From assembly GCA_012838445.1 (NCBI GenBank), contig DUPF01000280.1, forward strand, positions 1 through 52,172: a stretch of 52,172 nucleotides of DNA, written 5' to 3'. Shown here piece after piece: positions 36,340 through 43,812 of this stretch. The notes under the pieces are model-generated. The model was given only the letters and a program-made list of their open reading frames with translations, was not told the DNA's origin and did not search any database. How positions within the stretch are numbered: position 1 is the stretch's first letter; the number at the start of each line of letters is the position of its first letter. The stretch is from Intrasporangiaceae bacterium (GTDB lineage Bacteria; Actinomycetota; Actinomycetes; Actinomycetales; Dermatophilaceae). The position numbers and the translations under genes were made by a program.

Positions 36340-37294
36340 CGCCGCAGCACTCGGGGCCGGGTGCCGGACCGAACGCTCCCGGCTGCGCGGGCGCCACTGG
36401 AGCAACAGGACGGCCCCGAGCACGAGCATCCCGCCCATCACCTGAGTCCCGGTGAGCACCTCACCGAGGACGAGCGTCGCGAGCGCCGCGGTCGTCACCG
36501 GCTCACTGGTCGACAGGATCGCCGTCGTCGTCGGCCCGGTGCGCGCGAGTCCGGCGAAGAAGGCTGTCATCGCGACCACGGTCGAGACCAGGGCAATGGC
36601 GCCGATCCAGAACCAGGCCATGGCCGTGCCGGGGAGGGTGAACTCCCCCGTGACGGCAGCGCGCACGGCCAGACTGCCGGCCGCGCTCGTCATGATGATC
36701 GCGGAGAGCCGGATCGGCTCCAGCCGCCCGGCGACGGTGTCCGAGACGAGGATGTAGGTCGTGTAGGTCAGGGCGGCCGCCAGCGCGAGCAGGGTGCCGA
36801 CCAACGGGAAGGACAGGCTCGTCGAGCCGAGCACGACCAGCATCGTGCCGCCGAGGGCGACGACGAGCGCGAGCAGCTTCAGCACGGTGGGCCGCTCCCA
36901 GCCCAGCGCGAATGGTCACCATGGCCGGGAACGTGTAGAGCAGGATGGCCAGGACGGAGGCGTCCATCACCTCGAGCGCGGCGAAATAGAAGGACGACTG
37001 GGCCGCATACCCCAACGCTCCCAGTCCGATGGCGACGAGGATGACCTTGCGGCCGACCGGGATCTTCGGGTGGGCGGGCCCGTCGAGGGTGCGGCCGGCT
37101 CGTGCGCTCCGCGCCGCACTCAGCGCCCACAACATCATCGCGGCCAGCGCGAAGCGAATGAGGACCAGGCTCTCTGCGGTGACCCCCTCCCCATAGGCGA
37201 ACTTGCCCAGCACCGGCATGGCGCCGAAGCACACGGCGGAGAAGATGACGAGGAGAGGACCCACCCCGCCAGCATGAGGTCGCTGACTCATCAT
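36319..37294 (-). pseudogene. frameshifted EamA/DMT-superfamily exporter
   Basis: Two adjacent frames together make one EamA transporter. The first, from ATG 37294, carries about five helices (LLVIFSAVCFGAMPVLGKFA to LLYTFPAMVTI). The second continues with ALGWERPTVLKLLALVVALG through the remaining helices to 36319. The frame changes near 36900-36912. Compared with other EamA proteins, about three or four residues between PAMVTI and LGWER are missing as well. That points to a small deletion (my estimate is 8-11 bases) rather than one miscalled base. The divergent LysR gene is intact. Confidence 0.8.
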
Positions 37295-37318
37295 GTCCAG
37301 TGACTCTTTTTGGGCCTT

Positions 37319-37338
37319 ATTCATTAGGATTAGTGAAT
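37319..37338. promoter_or_regulatory. imperfect palindrome in the LysR/EamA divergent spacer
   Basis: ATTCATTAGGATTAGTGAAT pairs 14 of 20 positions with its reverse complement (ATTCA/TGAAT outer arms). It overlaps TAGGAT (37325-37330), a likely -10 six bases before the LysR ATG, and extends into that start codon. The 42-bp spacer is AT-rich compared with the surroundings. A LysR binding site with autoregulation is plausible. Confidence 0.5.
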
Positions 37339-38260
37339 GGAAGTATGGGACCTGCGTCGCCTTCTCCTGCTGCGCGAACTCGCCGACCGTGGCAGGCTCA
37401 GCGATGTCGCCGCCGCCTTGTCCTACAGTCCGTCGGCGGTCTCCCAACAGCTCGCGGTCCTGGAGAAGGAGTCGGGCACGGCGCTCCTGGAGCCGAGTGG
37501 GCGAGGGGTGCGACTGACGGCGGCCGGCGAGTTGCTCGTCGAGCATGCGCGTCACCTCCTGGCCTCCGGCGATGCGGCACGGGCCGACCTGGCCCGGCTG
37601 ATGGCCAGCGACGGGGAATTGCGGGGTCGGATGCGGTTCGGCACCCTCCAGTCGGCAGCGCAACGACTCATCATCCCCGTCGTTCAACGGCTCCAGGGCG
37701 AGCACCCGCTCCTGCGCTTCGAACTGCGTGAGCACGAGTTCGAGGCCGCCATCCCGGAGCTGCGCCTGGGCGGACTCGACGTCGTCATCAGCGACGAGTA
37801 CGACGGCCAGGCCCGGCCCCGGCCGGAAGGCACCGCGACCACAGTGCTCCTCGAAGAGCCGCTCTTGGTGCTGCTGCCCTCCCGGCACCGCCTGGCGCGC
37901 CCGGCCAAGCCGGTTGCCCTGGCCGACCTCGCTGCGGAGCCGTGGGTCGCCTCGGCGCGCGGCACCGGCCACCATGCCGCCGTGCTGGCGCACTGCCGGG
38001 CCCTCGGCGGCTTCGATCCGGACCTGCGGCACCTCACCAACGACGCGATGACGCAGATCGAGGCAGTCCGCTCACTCGGTGCCGTGGGACTCCTCCCCCG
38101 ACTGGCGCTCCCGACGCGCACCTCCGGCGTCGCTGCCCGACCCATCGCCGAAGGGTCGGTGCGTCGGCGACTGTTTGCGGTGACCCGCGTCGGCCCCCGG
38201 CCACCGGCGCTGGACCTCGTCCTTCGAGAACTCAGCGCTCAGGCCGCCGCCCGTCAATGA
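37337..38260 (+). CDS. LysR-family transcriptional regulator
   Basis: A 307-residue LysR protein. The N-terminal winged HTH reads LRELADRGRLSDVAAALSYS then PSAVSQQLAVLEKESGTALL. The C-terminal effector domain begins near GELRGRMRFGTLQSAAQRLI. It is divergent from the EamA-type exporter gene, a common LysR-exporter pairing in which the regulator senses the exported compound. The exporter is broken here, so the regulator may be orphaned or control other targets. ATG 37337 follows TAGGAT by six bases and looks leaderless. Confidence 0.92.
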   Translation: MEVWDLRRLLLLRELADRGRLSDVAAALSYSPSAVSQQLAVLEKESGTALLEPSGRGVRLTAAGELLVEHARHLLASGDAARADLARLMASDGELRGRMRFGTLQSAAQRLIIPVVQRLQGEHPLLRFELREHEFEAAIPELRLGGLDVVISDEYDGQARPRPEGTATTVLLEEPLLVLLPSRHRLARPAKPVALADLAAEPWVASARGTGHHAAVLAHCRALGGFDPDLRHLTNDAMTQIEAVRSLGAVGLLPRLALPTRTSGVAARPIAEGSVRRRLFAVTRVGPRPPALDLVLRELSAQAAARQ

Positions 38261-38383
38261 GGCGCTGCGTATGCGAAGGCGGAGGATCCAGGTGATGAGG
38301 GTGGCGGCGAGTGCGAGGACCAGGCGACACCCGCTCAAGAAGTGCCCTCGGAGCACGACGCGACAGCGTGTAGTCGCTTGTAA

Positions 38384-38389
38384 TACACT
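38384..38389 (+). promoter_or_regulatory. -10 element of the BrnT/BrnA-like operon
   Basis: TACACT lies six bases before the GTG start of the toxin-like gene, with no Shine-Dalgarno sequence in between, the layout of a leaderless transcript. It overlaps one arm of the short inverted repeat GTGTA (38368-38372) / TACAC (38384-38388), which could be an operator for the ribbon-helix-helix partner. No convincing -35 hexamer is seen. The rest of 38261-38383 shows no feature I can name. Confidence 0.5.
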
Positions 38390-38395
38390 CTTTCT

Positions 38396-38710
38396 GTGAG
38401 TGATCTGTTCGACCTCGACGCGCTCGATGATTCCGAGCCGTTCGAGATCGATAGGCAAGCAGCTCACTTGTTCAAGCATCCGCACCTGGGACTGGACGAC
38501 GTGCTGGACGTCTGGAACAGCGACCCGCTGTTCTATCCGGCCAAACCCCCAGCCCATTGGCTGATGCTCGCCGAGGTTGGCGGTCGAGTTCTCATCGTGC
38601 CGCTGGCCCCATCCCGCTCGGGAGATCCGAGCACATGCCGACCGATCGGCTGCTACGAGGCATCTTCGGGCCTCGCCGCGACCTACCGAAGGGACCGTGA
38701 TGAGTGCTAA
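38396..38710 (+). CDS. BrnT-like toxin of a type II toxin-antitoxin pair
   Basis: A 104-residue protein whose core resembles BrnT ribonuclease toxins: FEIDRQAAHLFKHPHLGLDD (helix), DVWNSDPLFYP, then a beta region HWLMLAEVGGRVLIVPLAP and IGCYEASSG. The similarity is by layout (helix followed by strands) rather than exact motif, and the sequence is divergent, so the call is moderate. It overlaps the ribbon-helix-helix gene by 11 bases. Toxin-first order matches brnT-brnA. GTG 38396 appears leaderless. The location just upstream of a tRNA gene is common for such modules. Confidence 0.6.
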   Translation: MSDLFDLDALDDSEPFEIDRQAAHLFKHPHLGLDDVLDVWNSDPLFYPAKPPAHWLMLAEVGGRVLIVPLAPSRSGDPSTCRPIGCYEASSGLAATYRRDRDEC

Positions 38711-38945
38711 CAACAGCCACACGCAGATGACCCCTGAGCAGGAGTATGCGTTCTACGCCGACCCGCGCAATCAGGAACCACAAGGGCGGCCCCGTCGGCG
38801 CAAACCTGCGATGAGCGCACCAGTACCGGTACGTTTCCCGCCCGACCTTCTCGCAGAGGTCAAGCGCGCAGCGCAAGCCGATGATCGTTCAGTGTCGTCC
38901 TGGATCCGTCGCGCTGTCGAGCACGAACTAACTCGCTCCGCCTAA
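38700..38945 (+). CDS. ribbon-helix-helix antitoxin (BrnA/CopG-like)
   Basis: The 81-residue product ends with a clear ribbon-helix-helix domain: APVPVRFPPDLLAEVKRAA then DDRSVSSWIRRAVEHELTR. The N-terminal 45 residues are polar and could bind and block the toxin. Such proteins both neutralise the toxin and repress the operon. ATG 38700 lies inside the last codons of the upstream gene, giving coupled translation; the preceding GTG (38697) is an alternative. Confidence 0.75.
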   Translation: MSANNSHTQMTPEQEYAFYADPRNQEPQGRPRRRKPAMSAPVPVRFPPDLLAEVKRAAQADDRSVSSWIRRAVEHELTRSA

Positions 38946-38966
38946 CGCTCAGCGCACAGCAACGGT

Positions 38967-38984
38967 GGCGAGCCCGGGTTCGCC
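38967..38984. terminator. near-perfect 18-bp palindrome between antitoxin gene and tRNA-Val
   Basis: GGCGAGCCCGGGTTCGCC is symmetrical except for one base pair. It lies 21 bp after the antitoxin stop and about 48 bp beyond the 3' end of the convergent tRNA gene. No U-tract follows. A terminator shared by the two transcripts is possible, but the stem is short and CG-rich palindromes are frequent in this DNA. Confidence 0.35.
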
Positions 38985-39032
38985 TCCGGGCGTGGGGCAG
39001 GCGACAAGGGACGCAGTTCAGAGAAATAGGGA

Positions 39033-39109
39033 TGGTGGACGTGAAGGGACTCGAACCCCTGACCTCTCGCGTGTGAAGCGAGCGCTCTAACCAGCTGAGC
39101 TACACGTCC
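39033..39109 (-). tRNA. tRNA-Val (anticodon CAC)
   Basis: The minus strand folds as a complete tRNA. The acceptor stem is GGACGTG with CACGTCC. The D arm lies in GTAGCTCAGCTGGTTAGAGC. The anticodon arm is CTCGC-TTCACAC-GCGAG with anticodon CAC, and the T arm is AGGGG-TTCGAGT-CCCCT. The discriminator is A (39036) and CCA is encoded (39033-39035). A plausible -10, TAAAGT (39143-39148 on the minus strand), lies about 34 bases upstream. Confidence 0.95.
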
Positions 39110-39150
39110 GCCGGGCGGCCGCACCGCGAACGCCACCGGGAGACTTTACC

Positions 39151-39675
39151 TCACAGACGCAGGTTCTCCCGCACCCAACTCTGGTAGGGCTCGGGCACGT
39201 GCTTGACCATCCCGGTGAGTTTGAAGGTGGTCCAGACGATCGCGCAGACGAACAGGAAGGTCGCCGTGCCGACGAGGGCCCGGACGATCCAGTGCTGACT
39301 CATGATCCACCGGTTCCAGGCCCGGACATGTTTGCGGACGAAGTCGAGCAGCCATTGGGCCCGGTCGAACTCGGAGGACCAGATGAGCAGTCCGAGGATG
39401 ACGACGAGCCAGCCGGGTCCGGGCAGCGGCACCATGACGAGTCCGGCGGCGACGATGACGAGGCCGACGACGAAGACCACCCAGCGGTACATGAAGTGCG
39501 ACTGGGGATTGGCCCGGATCTTGGCCCGCCACCTGAAGTCGTGCTCGGGGCGATAGCGCGGATCCGACTTCCGGTAGCGGCGGTGCCGGATCTTGCGGAC
39601 CCGTCGCGCCGGGTCCGGTGTCGGTGCCGTGGAGTCCGGTTCGGTCACGGCGGTGCCCCCGATCTCGTCGGTCAT
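39151..39675 (-). CDS. PGPGW-family (TIGR02611-like) transmembrane protein
   Basis: A 174-residue membrane protein with the defining motif LPGPGWLVVILGLLIWSSEF between its first two helices (VVFVVGLVIVAAGLVMV upstream) and a third helix near the C-terminus (ALVGTATFLFVCAIVWTTF). A 60-residue basic N-terminal region precedes them. The function of the family is unknown. Its ATG overlaps the pabC stop (ATGA), so it is transcribed with pabB and pabC. Confidence 0.82.
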   Translation of the reverse strand: MTDEIGGTAVTEPDSTAPTPDPARRVRKIRHRRYRKSDPRYRPEHDFRWRAKIRANPQSHFMYRWVVFVVGLVIVAAGLVMVPLPGPGWLVVILGLLIWSSEFDRAQWLLDFVRKHVRAWNRWIMSQHWIVRALVGTATFLFVCAIVWTTFKLTGMVKHVPEPYQSWVRENLRL

Positions 39676-40511
39676 GGGTCCATCGTCGTCGCGCTGTGCC
39701 GGGCGAACGACTCCGCGGCGGCCCGGGTCAGCGGACCGACGGCGAGGGGCCGGTCGTCGACCCGGTCCACGGGCATGACGTCACGGGTGGAGGAGGTGAT
39801 GAACACTTCGTCCGCGTCGGCGAGGATCTCGATGGGCAAGCTCTGCTCCCGGATGGGTATGCGGTCCGCACCGCACCATTCGAGCACGAGTTCCCGGGTG
39901 ATCCCGGCCAGGGCCCCGCTGCTCAGCGGAGGAGTGATGATCTCTCCTCCGATGACGACGAAGATGTTGCTCCCGGTGCCTTCGCACAGCTCACCACGGG
40001 TGTTGGCGAAGATCGCCTCTCCCCCGCCGCGTTCCTTGGCATAGGCCAGGGCGAGGACGTTGTCGGCGTAGGACGTCGTCTTCAGGCCGGCGGTTGCGGC
40101 CTTCTCGTTGCGGGTCCACGGCACGACGACGATGCCGGTGGAGGGTACCGGCGGGTCGGTGGGGACGGCGGTGACGACATACGTGAATCCTCCGTCGCCG
40201 CGGTCAGATCCGAGTGGTCCGAGGCCGGCGGTCACGGTCCAGCGGACCCGCCCGAGCGGCATCGGGTCGGCCAGCACTGCGGCGATCCCGGCGTCGACGA
40301 CGGACCGGTCGGCCGGCGGCAGGCCGAGTCCGGCGAGGCTGCGGTCGAGTCGGTTGGCGTGCCGGGTGTGTGCGAAGACCTCGTTGTCGACGACTTTGGC
40401 GGTCTCGAAGACGCCGTCGCCGACGGTCACCCCGTGATCGATGGCGCTGATCGACTTGGTGCCCGGATCGACCCGTCGGCCGTCCACCCACACCCGGATG
40501 TCACTGTCCAT
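39672..40511 (-). CDS. pabC: aminodeoxychorismate lyase-like class IV aminotransferase
   Basis: Class IV PLP enzyme of 279 residues. The probable PLP lysine is Lys144 in AGLKTTSYADNVLALAYAKE. Typical flanking segments are AIDHGVTVGDGVFETAKV near the N-terminus, then ANTRGELCEGTGSNIFVV and LAGITRELVLEW. The next gene upstream is a chorismate-utilising enzyme, so release of pyruvate from aminodeoxychorismate to give p-aminobenzoate for folate is the likely reaction. Class IV enzymes are hard to tell apart, so a D-amino-acid or branched-chain aminotransferase cannot be excluded from sequence alone. ATG 40511 lies 11 bases inside the pabB end. Confidence 0.85.
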   Translation of the reverse strand: MDSDIRVWVDGRRVDPGTKSISAIDHGVTVGDGVFETAKVVDNEVFAHTRHANRLDRSLAGLGLPPADRSVVDAGIAAVLADPMPLGRVRWTVTAGLGPLGSDRGDGGFTYVVTAVPTDPPVPSTGIVVVPWTRNEKAATAGLKTTSYADNVLALAYAKERGGGEAIFANTRGELCEGTGSNIFVVIGGEIITPPLSSGALAGITRELVLEWCGADRIPIREQSLPIEILADADEVFITSSTRDVMPVDRVDDRPLAVGPLTRAAAESFARHSATTMDP

Positions 40512-41625
40512 GGGCTCTACCCTTCCAGATCCTGTGCTCGCGGTCATCGTCCCCCGCTGAACCCAACGCGGGAGTCGCCGCGCGGGTTTCCATCTCGTCA
40601 CGGGTCCGTGAACTGCCGGTGGCCAGGTCGATGAGCCGGGCCGCCTTGAGTTCGGTCTCGGCCCATTCCTGGGCGGGGTCGGAGTCCCAGGTGATCCCCG
40701 CGCCGGTGCCGAAGCACAACTCCGGGCCGGATTCGGCCGGGCGCACGAAGAAGGTCCGGATCCCGACGGCGAGTTCGGCCCGCGGATGCCAGGGGTCGCG
40801 GGTGTCGATCCACCCGATCGCCCCGCAGTATGCATCCCTCGCCGAGGTCTCGACGGCACCGATCGTGGCCAGCGCGGTGGACTTCGGTGCGCCGCTGACC
40901 GAGCCCGGCGGGAAGGTTGCGTCGAGGATCCGTGGCCAGGTGGTCCCGGCCCGCACCTGTCCGCCGATGTACGAGGTGAGGTGGACCAGGCCGGGGTGGT
41001 GCTCGAGGGCGCACAGCGCCTCGACCTCGACGGTTCCGGGTGCGCAGATCCGGGAGAGGTCGTTGCGGACGAGGTCGACGATCATGACGTTCTCGGCGAC
41101 GTCCTTGGGCAGCAATGCCTCGGGTGTCGGCGCGGTCCCCTTGATCGGGCCGGACCGGATGCGGGTCCCGTCGATGCTCAGATAGAGCTCCGGGGAGGCG
41201 CAGACGACACCGACTCCGGCGGAGGGTGCGTCGATGAGGCCGGCATAGGGGGCCGGGTTGCCGCGGTCGAGGACGGCGGCCAGGGCGGCGAGGTCGGGCC
41301 AGTGCTCGAGCGGCTGGCTGAGGATGCGGCACAGGTTGACCTGATAGATGGTGCCGGCGGCGATGCGGGCCCGGATCTGCTCCACCCCGGCGATGTAGTC
41401 GGCGCGGGTCATCGAGGAGCGCCACCGTCCGGCGAGCCCGCACCATTCCCCCACGGTGAGGTCGGCGGCCGGGGTGAGCGTCGCATACCGGATCGCGGTC
41501 GTGCGGCCCTCGAAGGTGACGACGACGGCCCACCATCCGGGCGGGAGGTCCTCGAGGGTGTTGCGCACGTCGATGACCTCCCGCGCGACGCGGGTCCCGA
41601 ATCGGGCGTGGTCGAGCACGGTCAT
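40501..41625 (-). CDS. pabB: aminodeoxychorismate synthase component I
   Basis: A chorismate-binding enzyme of 374 residues. Signatures include YIAGVEQIRARIAAGTIYQV then NLCRIL, the PabB-type IRSGPIKGTAPTPEALL, ENVMIVDLVRNDLSRIC and GSVSGAPKSTALATIG. The PIKGT motif with its lysine separates PabB from TrpE, which has PIAGT. The product with ammonia or glutamine is 4-amino-4-deoxychorismate. No PabA amidotransferase is adjacent. The N-terminal domain is shorter than in many PabB proteins, and upstream starts are limited by the YhhN gene seven bases away. Confidence 0.92.
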   Translation of the reverse strand: MTVLDHARFGTRVAREVIDVRNTLEDLPPGWWAVVVTFEGRTTAIRYATLTPAADLTVGEWCGLAGRWRSSMTRADYIAGVEQIRARIAAGTIYQVNLCRILSQPLEHWPDLAALAAVLDRGNPAPYAGLIDAPSAGVGVVCASPELYLSIDGTRIRSGPIKGTAPTPEALLPKDVAENVMIVDLVRNDLSRICAPGTVEVEALCALEHHPGLVHLTSYIGGQVRAGTTWPRILDATFPPGSVSGAPKSTALATIGAVETSARDAYCGAIGWIDTRDPWHPRAELAVGIRTFFVRPAESGPELCFGTGAGITWDSDPAQEWAETELKAARLIDLATGSSRTRDEMETRAATPALGSAGDDDREHRIWKGRAHGQ

Positions 41626-41632
41626 GGGCCGC

Positions 41633-42328
41633 TCAGACCTTCGTGCCCTTCTCCTGGAGCACCGCTGCGACGAGGAGCGCCTGCGCGGCGATGTAGGTCG
41701 TCATGACTAGGACCCCGTTCGTCGGCAGCGCCGACGTCGGGGCGAAGGCCCGGATCGCGATCATCGCATCGGAGATGAAGAACAGCGCCCCGCCGAGGGC
41801 GCCGATCCGGCCCAGGCCGCTCGCGAGGACGGCCATCGCGGTGAGCAGCACCCCATAGATGAGGACGGGGATGAGCAGGTCGCCGGCTCCGGGGGCGCAG
41901 ATCGAGACGAGGATGACGAACGCGGCGACATAGGTGAGCAGCGCGAGGTGGTTGACCCGCAGGAAGGACCGCTCCCGGAACGGCCAGAACGCGGCGATAT
42001 AGGCGATCTGGGCGAGGAGGAAGAACCCGACCATGGTCAGGAACGACGCATCGCCGCCACCGACCCAGGACGGCATCGTGTCGCCGAGCCAGGAGAAGAA
42101 CAGCGCGACGAGCACGAGCCGGGTCAGCCGCAGCCGCGAGTTCGTCGTCGCGAGCCAGAGGAGCAGCGCCAGGGTCGGCATGAGCAGCCACTGGCTGACC
42201 CGGACGACGGTGAACTGGGCGTCGGGGACCGGGAAGGCGTGCGCGATCAGATGGATCAGGGCGATCAGTCCGTATGCGATCAGCGCCCCGATCGCCGACC
42301 TCCGGTTGGGTGTGTCCACGGGTGACAC
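41633..42328 (-). CDS. YhhN-family membrane protein (lysoplasmalogenase-like)
   Basis: A roughly 230-residue polytopic protein with about eight hydrophobic helices. It carries the YhhN hallmark acidic positions SWLGDTMP and LFFISDAMIAI. Characterised eukaryotic relatives (TMEM86) hydrolyse lysoplasmalogen; activity here is unproven. GTG 42328 is the outer start, but GGGAGG is better spaced for the in-frame GTG at 42319 (MDTPNRR). It is followed by pabB after seven bases and is divergent from the SDR gene. Confidence 0.82.
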   Translation of the reverse strand: MSPVDTPNRRSAIGALIAYGLIALIHLIAHAFPVPDAQFTVVRVSQWLLMPTLALLLWLATTNSRLRLTRLVLVALFFSWLGDTMPSWVGGGDASFLTMVGFFLLAQIAYIAAFWPFRERSFLRVNHLALLTYVAAFVILVSICAPGAGDLLIPVLIYGVLLTAMAVLASGLGRIGALGGALFFISDAMIAIRAFAPTSALPTNGVLVMTTYIAAQALLVAAVLQEKGTKV

Positions 42329-42363
42329 CCTCCCACGCAGGAGGGCAGTTGTTAGCGTCGGGT

Positions 42364-43272
42364 ATGGCCACTTCCGGACCGTCCCCCGCTCCGTCCGTCA
42401 CCATCAACCCCCGATACACCCCCGCACTGCGTGGTCGGCGCGTCCTCATCACCGGCGCCGCCCGCGGCATCGGCGCGGGCCTGGCAGAGCTGCTCAGCGG
42501 GCACGGCGCCCGGGTCGCACTCGCCGGGATCGAGCCGGACCTGCTGCGCGTCGTCGCCGACCGCAGCAACGCCCCGTGGCGGGAGTCTGACGTCGCCGAC
42601 CCGGACCAGGTGGATGCCGCCGTCGCCGACCTGGTCGGTGAGCTCGGCGGACTCGACGTCGTCGTCGCCAACGCCGGCATCGCCAAACAGTTGCCGATCA
42701 TCGGTGGCCAGTCCGGGGTCATGGAGCGGCACCTGGCGGTGAACACCCTCGGGGTGTTCTACACGCTGCGCGCGGCCGGGCCGCACATCGCGCACGGGCG
42801 CGGCTACGCCCTGGCGACCGCCTCCCTGGCCGCAGCGGTCCAGTTGCCGCTGCTCGGCGCATACTCGGCGAGCAAGGCTGCGGTCGAGGCGATCGGGAAC
42901 ACGCTGCGACAGGAACTGCGCCCGTCGGGCGCCCGGGTCGGGGTCGCGTACTACTCCGAACTCGACACCGACATGACCAGTCGCGGCTTCGCCACCCGCG
43001 CCGGGCAGCGGCTCACCGGGGGCGGCACGGTCAGTGGCGTGGCACCGCTGTCCGCGGCGCTGCGGGCCCTGGAGCGGGGCATCGCCCGTCGCTCCCGCCG
43101 CATCGCCGCACCCGCCTGGGTGCACCCGGTGGTGCAGGCCCGGGCGCTGGCGCAGCGGGTCATCGAACTCAAACCGCTGCCCGCCCTGGAGGAGTCGCTG
43201 CAGATCGCCCGCACCGAGCAGGTGGACTACACGACGACCCAGCCGACGCATACCTCCTCGGAGTCGCGGTGA
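42364..43272 (+). CDS. short-chain dehydrogenase/reductase
   Basis: Classical SDR of 302 residues: cofactor motif TGAARGIG at 30-37, NAG at 103-105, and the catalytic Ser154, Tyr167 and Lys171 (YSASK). A Pro/Ser N-terminal tail and a longer C-terminal segment (about 60 residues past the Rossmann core) may bind the substrate, which is unknown. ATG 42364 follows a weak -10 (TAGCGT, 42353-42358) by five bases. The stop overlaps the CMD gene (GTGA), so the two products are made together. Confidence 0.87.
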   Translation: MATSGPSPAPSVTINPRYTPALRGRRVLITGAARGIGAGLAELLSGHGARVALAGIEPDLLRVVADRSNAPWRESDVADPDQVDAAVADLVGELGGLDVVVANAGIAKQLPIIGGQSGVMERHLAVNTLGVFYTLRAAGPHIAHGRGYALATASLAAAVQLPLLGAYSASKAAVEAIGNTLRQELRPSGARVGVAYYSELDTDMTSRGFATRAGQRLTGGGTVSGVAPLSAALRALERGIARRSRRIAAPAWVHPVVQARALAQRVIELKPLPALEESLQIARTEQVDYTTTQPTHTSSESR

Positions 43273-43808
43273 GTGCCCGGATCCGGCCGGGGACCCTGCG
43301 CGAACTCGGCCTGTTCCGTTGGGGATTCGCCCGGGCGGCGGGGCGGGTCACCGGCACCGGACCGCCGGCGATCTTCACCACGTTGGGTCGGACCCGGGGC
43401 ACCTTCACCGGCTGGCTGCACTTCGCCGCCCGCCTCATGCCGTTCGGGACGTTGCCGCGGCGGGAGGCCGAACTCGTCATCCTGACCGTGGCTCAGTCGC
43501 GCGGGTGCGACTACGAGATCGAGCACCATCGCCGGCTGGGGCGCCGGGCCGGACTGTCCGAGGCGGAGATCGCGGCGCTCCTCGGCGGACCGGCCGTGTC
43601 GACGTTCGCCGCCCGGGAGCAGGTGCTGCACGAGAGCGCCCGCGCGCTCGTCGCGGCCCGTGACCTCGATGACGGGCAGTGGGCCCGGCTGCGGGCGGTG
43701 ACGAGTGAGCGGGAGGCGATCGAGTTCCTCCTCCTCGTCGGCCATTACGACATGCTCGCCACGACGCTGACGACGCTGCGACTGGAGCCGGACCGGGGCC
43801 GCCGCTGA
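43269..43808 (+). CDS. carboxymuconolactone decarboxylase-family protein (AhpD-like fold)
   Basis: A 179-residue helical protein with the CMD-domain core: PRREAELVILTVAQSRGCDY followed by EIEHHRRLGRRAGLSEAEI. The family covers decarboxylases and alkylhydroperoxidase-like proteins. Only one cysteine is present at the usual site (GCDY), without the C-x-x-C pair of AhpD peroxidases; His residues follow (EHH). A peroxidase role is therefore less likely. It is translationally coupled to the SDR gene and ends four bases from the convergent helicase gene. Confidence 0.8.
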   Translation: MSARIRPGTLRELGLFRWGFARAAGRVTGTGPPAIFTTLGRTRGTFTGWLHFAARLMPFGTLPRREAELVILTVAQSRGCDYEIEHHRRLGRRAGLSEAEIAALLGGPAVSTFAAREQVLHESARALVAARDLDDGQWARLRAVTSEREAIEFLLLVGHYDMLATTLTTLRLEPDRGRR

Positions 43809-43812
43809 CCGG

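Noticed and set aside
38072-38722. Minus-strand frame with a hydrophobic stretch between LysR and the toxin gene
   Set aside because: Only about 20 residues look membrane-like (around 38280-38340); the rest is antisense to LysR and the BrnT-like gene, and no start or ribosome site fits.
42352-43251. 299-codon minus-strand frame opposite the SDR gene
   Set aside because: The plus strand has intact TGxxxGxG, NAG, Ser, Tyr and Lys sites and coupling to the CMD gene.
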